Shown here: positions 6,985-9,114 of the stretch, one piece after another
Position numbering within the stretch: the stretch's first letter is position 1
Layout of the letters: every line of letters begins with the position of its first letter
Source: JAAZFZ01 sp035647435
GTDB taxonomy: Bacteria > Bacillota > Clostridia > Oscillospirales > Acutalibacteraceae
NCBI GenBank assembly: GCA_035647435.1
Contig: DASRNM010000146.1
Span: 1 to 9,114 of the forward strand
Reading direction: 5' to 3'
DNA length: 9,114 bases
Notes under the pieces: model-generated
What the model was told of the DNA's origin: nothing
The model's database searches: none
What the model saw: the letters and a program-made list of their open reading frames with translations, nothing else
Translations under genes and position numbers: made by a program

Positions 6985-7965
6985 TCACCGCTTGTTATTA
7001 ATCATTGCGGCAATTAAAAACATAAAAGTGCTGGCCAATGCGAGTATAACTCCGATACCATAAAACAAGCTACCCTGTTCAAGCTGAAACGACGAACTCA
7101 AATAATTATAGACAACTTTGTATACATTTCTCAACGGCACATTTGCTGTCAATTCAAGCACGGTTTTATGAATGAATTGTATCTGCGCGGCCAAAACCTG
7201 CCCCCATAAAATCGAAAGAACGGAGACAACAAAAATAATGGGTATTGTAAAATCATTGTTCTCGCCACCAAACAAAAAGTAGCCCTTGAGCACTAAAAGA
7301 ATTATCAATATCGCAACCAATGCAACAACCCAGCCGAAAACTGCAACAATCGACCACAAGAGTGCACCGATTAACCCTCCAACAACTGCTCCAAAAATGC
7401 CTTTTAGAACAGAAGATGTGCTCACCTTTTCATCCGTTACTGGTGTTACATTGTGCAAATCATCTTTATATTTTCTAAGTTCAGGCAAACCCTCGGCTTG
7501 ACTGACAGCAACCTCTAAGCCCATTCGAATTGCACAATGCATATGAATGTAAAACATGTTTCCGCCTATATATTTCTCTACACCGCTGGATTTTGAAATG
7601 CTTCGCTTACAAATCGGGCATGTATCAGCGCCGCGAACACCCAATGCCTCTATAAACGGATAAAAATGCGCTATAAAGCCCTTGAAATATTCGCTTTTAT
7701 TTTCTGAAAACGAAAGAATAACATAGGTATATGTCAATTCAAATTTACATAACCCAAATCTTGAATGTTTTACAAGAATTTCGAGTTCATTCTCCAAAAT
7801 ATCTTTGACCTTTTCGTCAGGAACACAAAAGCTTATAAAGAGCTCGGGTTTTTTAGAATCCCTTCTGGCAGTGGTTATAAATCCACAAACCGAGCCACTG
7901 TTATAGCCTTTTTTGTTTTTATGTGGGAGCTTTGGATTTAAATAATTCTTTTTCAAGAAGAACAA
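6985..7965 (-). CDS. Uncharacterised multi-pass membrane protein with a Cys/His cluster
   Basis: I do not recognise this family. The 326-residue product has a soluble N-terminal part (about 1-180) and a membrane part. A likely zinc-binding cluster, C116-P-I-C119 with H141-M-H143-C144, ends the soluble part. Hydrophobic segments lie at about 187-206, 208-231, 240-262 and 299-320. The first is glycine-rich (GIFGAVVGGLIG), like a glycine-zipper helix. The start is a TTG at 7963-7965 with no clear Shine-Dalgarno sequence. An in-frame TAG stands nine codons upstream, and the next in-frame ATG is near residue 137, which would cut off most of the soluble domain, so TTG is the best choice. The nearby ATG at 7968-7970 is out of frame. 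A promoter at 8013-8041 and a terminator at 6921-6956 make it a single-gene unit. A stress or envelope role would be a guess. Confidence 0.75.
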   Translation of the reverse strand: MFFLKKNYLNPKLPHKNKKGYNSGSVCGFITTARRDSKKPELFISFCVPDEKVKDILENELEILVKHSRFGLCKFELTYTYVILSFSENKSEYFKGFIAHFYPFIEALGVRGADTCPICKRSISKSSGVEKYIGGNMFYIHMHCAIRMGLEVAVSQAEGLPELRKYKDDLHNVTPVTDEKVSTSSVLKGIFGAVVGGLIGALLWSIVAVFGWVVALVAILIILLVLKGYFLFGGENNDFTIPIIFVVSVLSILWGQVLAAQIQFIHKTVLELTANVPLRNVYKVVYNYLSSSFQLEQGSLFYGIGVILALASTFMFLIAAMINNKR

Positions 7966-8012
7966 CCCATTTATATTAAATTTATTATTCTAAATAGAAA
8001 TGCACATATTTC

Positions 8013-8041
8013 ATATTAACATGTATTTTAATATATTACAA
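8013..8041 (-). promoter_or_regulatory. Promoter of the Cys/His membrane protein gene
   Basis: TTGTAA (8036-8041), a 17-bp spacer and TAATAT (8013-8018) with TGT directly before the -10. The predicted start near 8006 gives a leader of about 40 nt to the TTG codon, which supports the start proposed for that gene. The surrounding DNA is very AT-rich, so chance matches are easier here than elsewhere. Confidence 0.55.
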
Positions 8042-8106
8042 TAGATTTTAAATTTTATATATTAACATAAAGTATTAAAATCCTAATCAAAAAACTTAAA
8101 AAGGTA

Positions 8107-8135
8107 TTGCAAAATTTGATATATTGTGTTATTAT
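8107..8135 (+). promoter_or_regulatory. Promoter of tRNA-Pro
   Basis: TTGCAA (8107-8112), a 17-bp spacer and TATTAT (8130-8135) preceded by TGT (extended -10). The expected start near 8142 is about six bases before the mature tRNA 5' end, giving a very short 5' leader for RNase P to remove. Confidence 0.75.
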
Positions 8136-8147
8136 GTCAAACATTAA

Positions 8148-8223
8148 CCGGGTGTGGCGCAGTTGGTAGCGCGCTTGACTGGGGGTCAAGAGGCCGTGAG
8201 TTCAAGTCTCGCCACTCGGACCA
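8148..8223 (+). tRNA. tRNA-Pro (anticodon GGG)
   Basis: A complete 76-nt cloverleaf. The 7-bp acceptor stem pairs CCGGGTG with CACTCGG (one G-U), the D arm has stem GCGC/GCGC, and the anticodon arm is CTTGA-CTGGGGG-TCAAG with GGG at loop positions 34-36. The variable loop is AGGCC, the T arm GTGAG-TTCAAGT-CTCGC, the discriminator A, and the CCA end is encoded (8221-8223). GGG reads CCC and CCU proline codons. The gene stands alone, opposite in strand to every coding gene in the window, with its own promoter and terminator. Confidence 0.97.
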
Positions 8224-8247
8224 GAATGTATCTTTTCTTTTTGCAGC

Positions 8248-8295
8248 AAAAACCTCTGGAGTGTGATGCTAGTACGCTTTGGGGGTTTTTGTTTT
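8248..8295 (+). terminator. Terminator of the tRNA-Pro transcript
   Basis: A 17-bp uninterrupted stem (8248-8264 with 8274-8290) closes a 9-nt loop and is followed by GTTTT. Five of the pairs are G-U in plus-strand RNA (8255/8283, 8257/8281, 8258/8280, 8259/8279, 8262/8276). On the minus strand these become A/C mismatches, so the full stem exists only for the tRNA transcript. The outer seven pairs plus TTTTT survive on the minus strand and may weakly end the msrAB transcript. An overlapping small palindrome (8238-8252, TTTTTGC-A-GCAAAAA) precedes it. Confidence 0.8.
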
Positions 8296-8300
8296 ATTCG

Positions 8301-9114
8301 TCATTTACCAAGCTGCCCTAAAAGATAAGAATAGCCCTCTTGCTCCATTTCTTCCTCGGGTATAAAACGCAAAGAAGCACTGTTAATACAGTAGCGAAGT
8401 CCTCCCCCGTCTTTAGGGCCGTCATCAAACACATGTCCTAAATGGGCATCACCTTTGCGGCTTCTGACCTCTATTCTTTTCATACCGTTTGAGTTATCTG
8501 TCTTTTCGCGTATTACATTCGGGTCAATAGGCTTCGTAAAGCTTGGCCAACCGCATCCGGACTTATATTTATCACTTGAGGAGAAAAGAGGCTCTCCCGT
8601 TGTGATGTCTACATAAATGCCTGTTCTAAAAGTATCCCAAAATTCATTGTGAAACGGCGGCTCTGTGGCACTATTCTGTGTAACCTCGTATTGAATCGGC
8701 GTCAAAGTCTTATAAAGAACACTCTTATCTGCCGCTTTATAGTCCGCGGGGTTTACTATAGAATTTTTTGCTTTTTCAAATTCTGAGTTTGGGATATGGC
8801 AATAACCATTCGGATTTTTATCAAGATACTTTTGATGATACTTTTCTGCCGCATAAAAATTATAAAGCGGCTCTATTTCAATCGCAATAGGCTTGTCAAA
8901 GTCCTTTTGTAGTTCCTTTACAGAGCGCTCAATAATCGGTAAATCCTTTTTATCGGTATAGTAAATACCTGTGCGGTACTGCTCGCCGTAGTCGCCGCCT
9001 TGCTTATTGACGGAAACAGGGTCAACAGAGTTATAATAAAGCTGTAGCAAAAACTCCAAAGGTAAAACCTTGCTGTCATACACAACGCGGACAGCCTCGG
9101 CGTGACCTGTGTTT
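8301..9114 (-). CDS. msrAB: Bifunctional methionine sulfoxide reductase MsrA-MsrB (5' end beyond the window)
   Basis: The frame runs open off the right edge, so only the C-terminal 270 or so residues are seen. It repairs oxidised methionine: MsrA reduces the S form and MsrB the R form of methionine sulfoxide. The first visible residues, TGHAEAVRVVYD, and the later GGDYGEQYRTGIYYTD are MsrA signatures; the catalytic GCFWG motif of MsrA must lie to the right. GYCHIP (codon for Cys at about 8799-8801) is a likely resolving-cysteine region of MsrA. MsrB begins around FRTGIYVDITTGEPLFSS, has SGCGWPSF (Cys codon 8553-8555) and ends with the catalytic RYCINSASLRFIP (Cys codon 8388-8390). The two CxxC zinc motifs of zinc-type MsrB are absent, as in streptococcal-type fusions. 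The GTG at 9083 is not the start because conserved MsrA sequence continues upstream of it. No export signal can be judged. Nearest neighbour is the convergent tRNA-Pro. Confidence 0.95.
   Translation of the reverse strand, partial: NTGHAEAVRVVYDSKVLPLEFLLQLYYNSVDPVSVNKQGGDYGEQYRTGIYYTDKKDLPIIERSVKELQKDFDKPIAIEIEPLYNFYAAEKYHQKYLDKNPNGYCHIPNSEFEKAKNSIVNPADYKAADKSVLYKTLTPIQYEVTQNSATEPPFHNEFWDTFRTGIYVDITTGEPLFSSSDKYKSGCGWPSFTKPIDPNVIREKTDNSNGMKRIEVRSRKGDAHLGHVFDDGPKDGGGLRYCINSASLRFIPEEEMEQEGYSYLLGQLGK

Noticed and set aside
7968..7970. ATG as start of the Cys/His membrane protein gene
   Set aside because: It is out of frame with the long coding frame, meets a TGA after five codons and has no Shine-Dalgarno sequence.
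8135..8140. Perfect minus-strand TTGACA as a -35 box for the Cys/His membrane protein gene
   Set aside because: No acceptable -10 box lies 16-18 bp downstream, and the site overlaps the tRNA promoter on the other strand.
8148..8223. tRNA gene as an integration site for a mobile element
   Set aside because: No duplicated tRNA 3' segment and no integrase, transposase or phage-like gene is visible in the window.

Overview
The window looks like a chromosomal segment of a low-GC, Gram-positive anaerobe of the class Clostridia, probably a gut or rumen relative of the Ruminococcaceae/Oscillospiraceae. The indications are AT-rich intergenic DNA, a very large secreted protein with InlB/Flg_new-type repeats and a C-terminal dockerin, a fused MsrA-MsrB lacking the MsrB zinc cysteines, and a cobalamin riboswitch. 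The lineage is an inference from these features, not a database match.

Layout from left to right. Positions 1-347 hold a minus-strand regulatory leader: a promoter (319-347), a cobalamin riboswitch aptamer (about 124-300), then about 120 nt with four consecutive stem-loops, two of which look like intrinsic terminators. The gene it controls, if there is one, lies left of position 1. Positions 362-1498 (minus) encode a calcineurin-like metallophosphoesterase with one C-terminal membrane helix. Positions 1604-6757 (minus) encode a 1717-residue exported protein: signal peptide, PHP-type metal phosphoesterase domain, carboxypeptidase-regulatory-like and MucBP-like segments, six or seven InlB-type repeats, a long unassigned region and a dockerin. 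It has a good promoter at 6824-6852, and a bidirectional terminator (6921-6956) isolates it from the gene behind. Positions 6985-7965 (minus) encode an unrecognised membrane protein with a Cys/His cluster and a TTG start, with a promoter at 8013-8041. A tRNA-Pro(GGG) on the plus strand (8148-8223) has its own promoter and a directional terminator. From 8301 to the right edge runs the 3' part of an msrAB fusion gene (minus).

Each minus-strand gene or leader mostly has its own signals, so this is a row of single-gene units rather than one operon. A possible exception is the metallophosphoesterase. It has no convincing promoter in its 105-bp upstream gap and no terminator before the riboswitch promoter, so it may be co-transcribed with the PHP-dockerin gene. 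The points most worth a second look are the exported PHP-InlB-dockerin protein next to a tail-anchored phosphoesterase, the multi-hairpin region after the B12 aptamer, and the unknown Cys/His-plus-membrane protein. I found no mobile element, CRISPR array or recognisable defence system.
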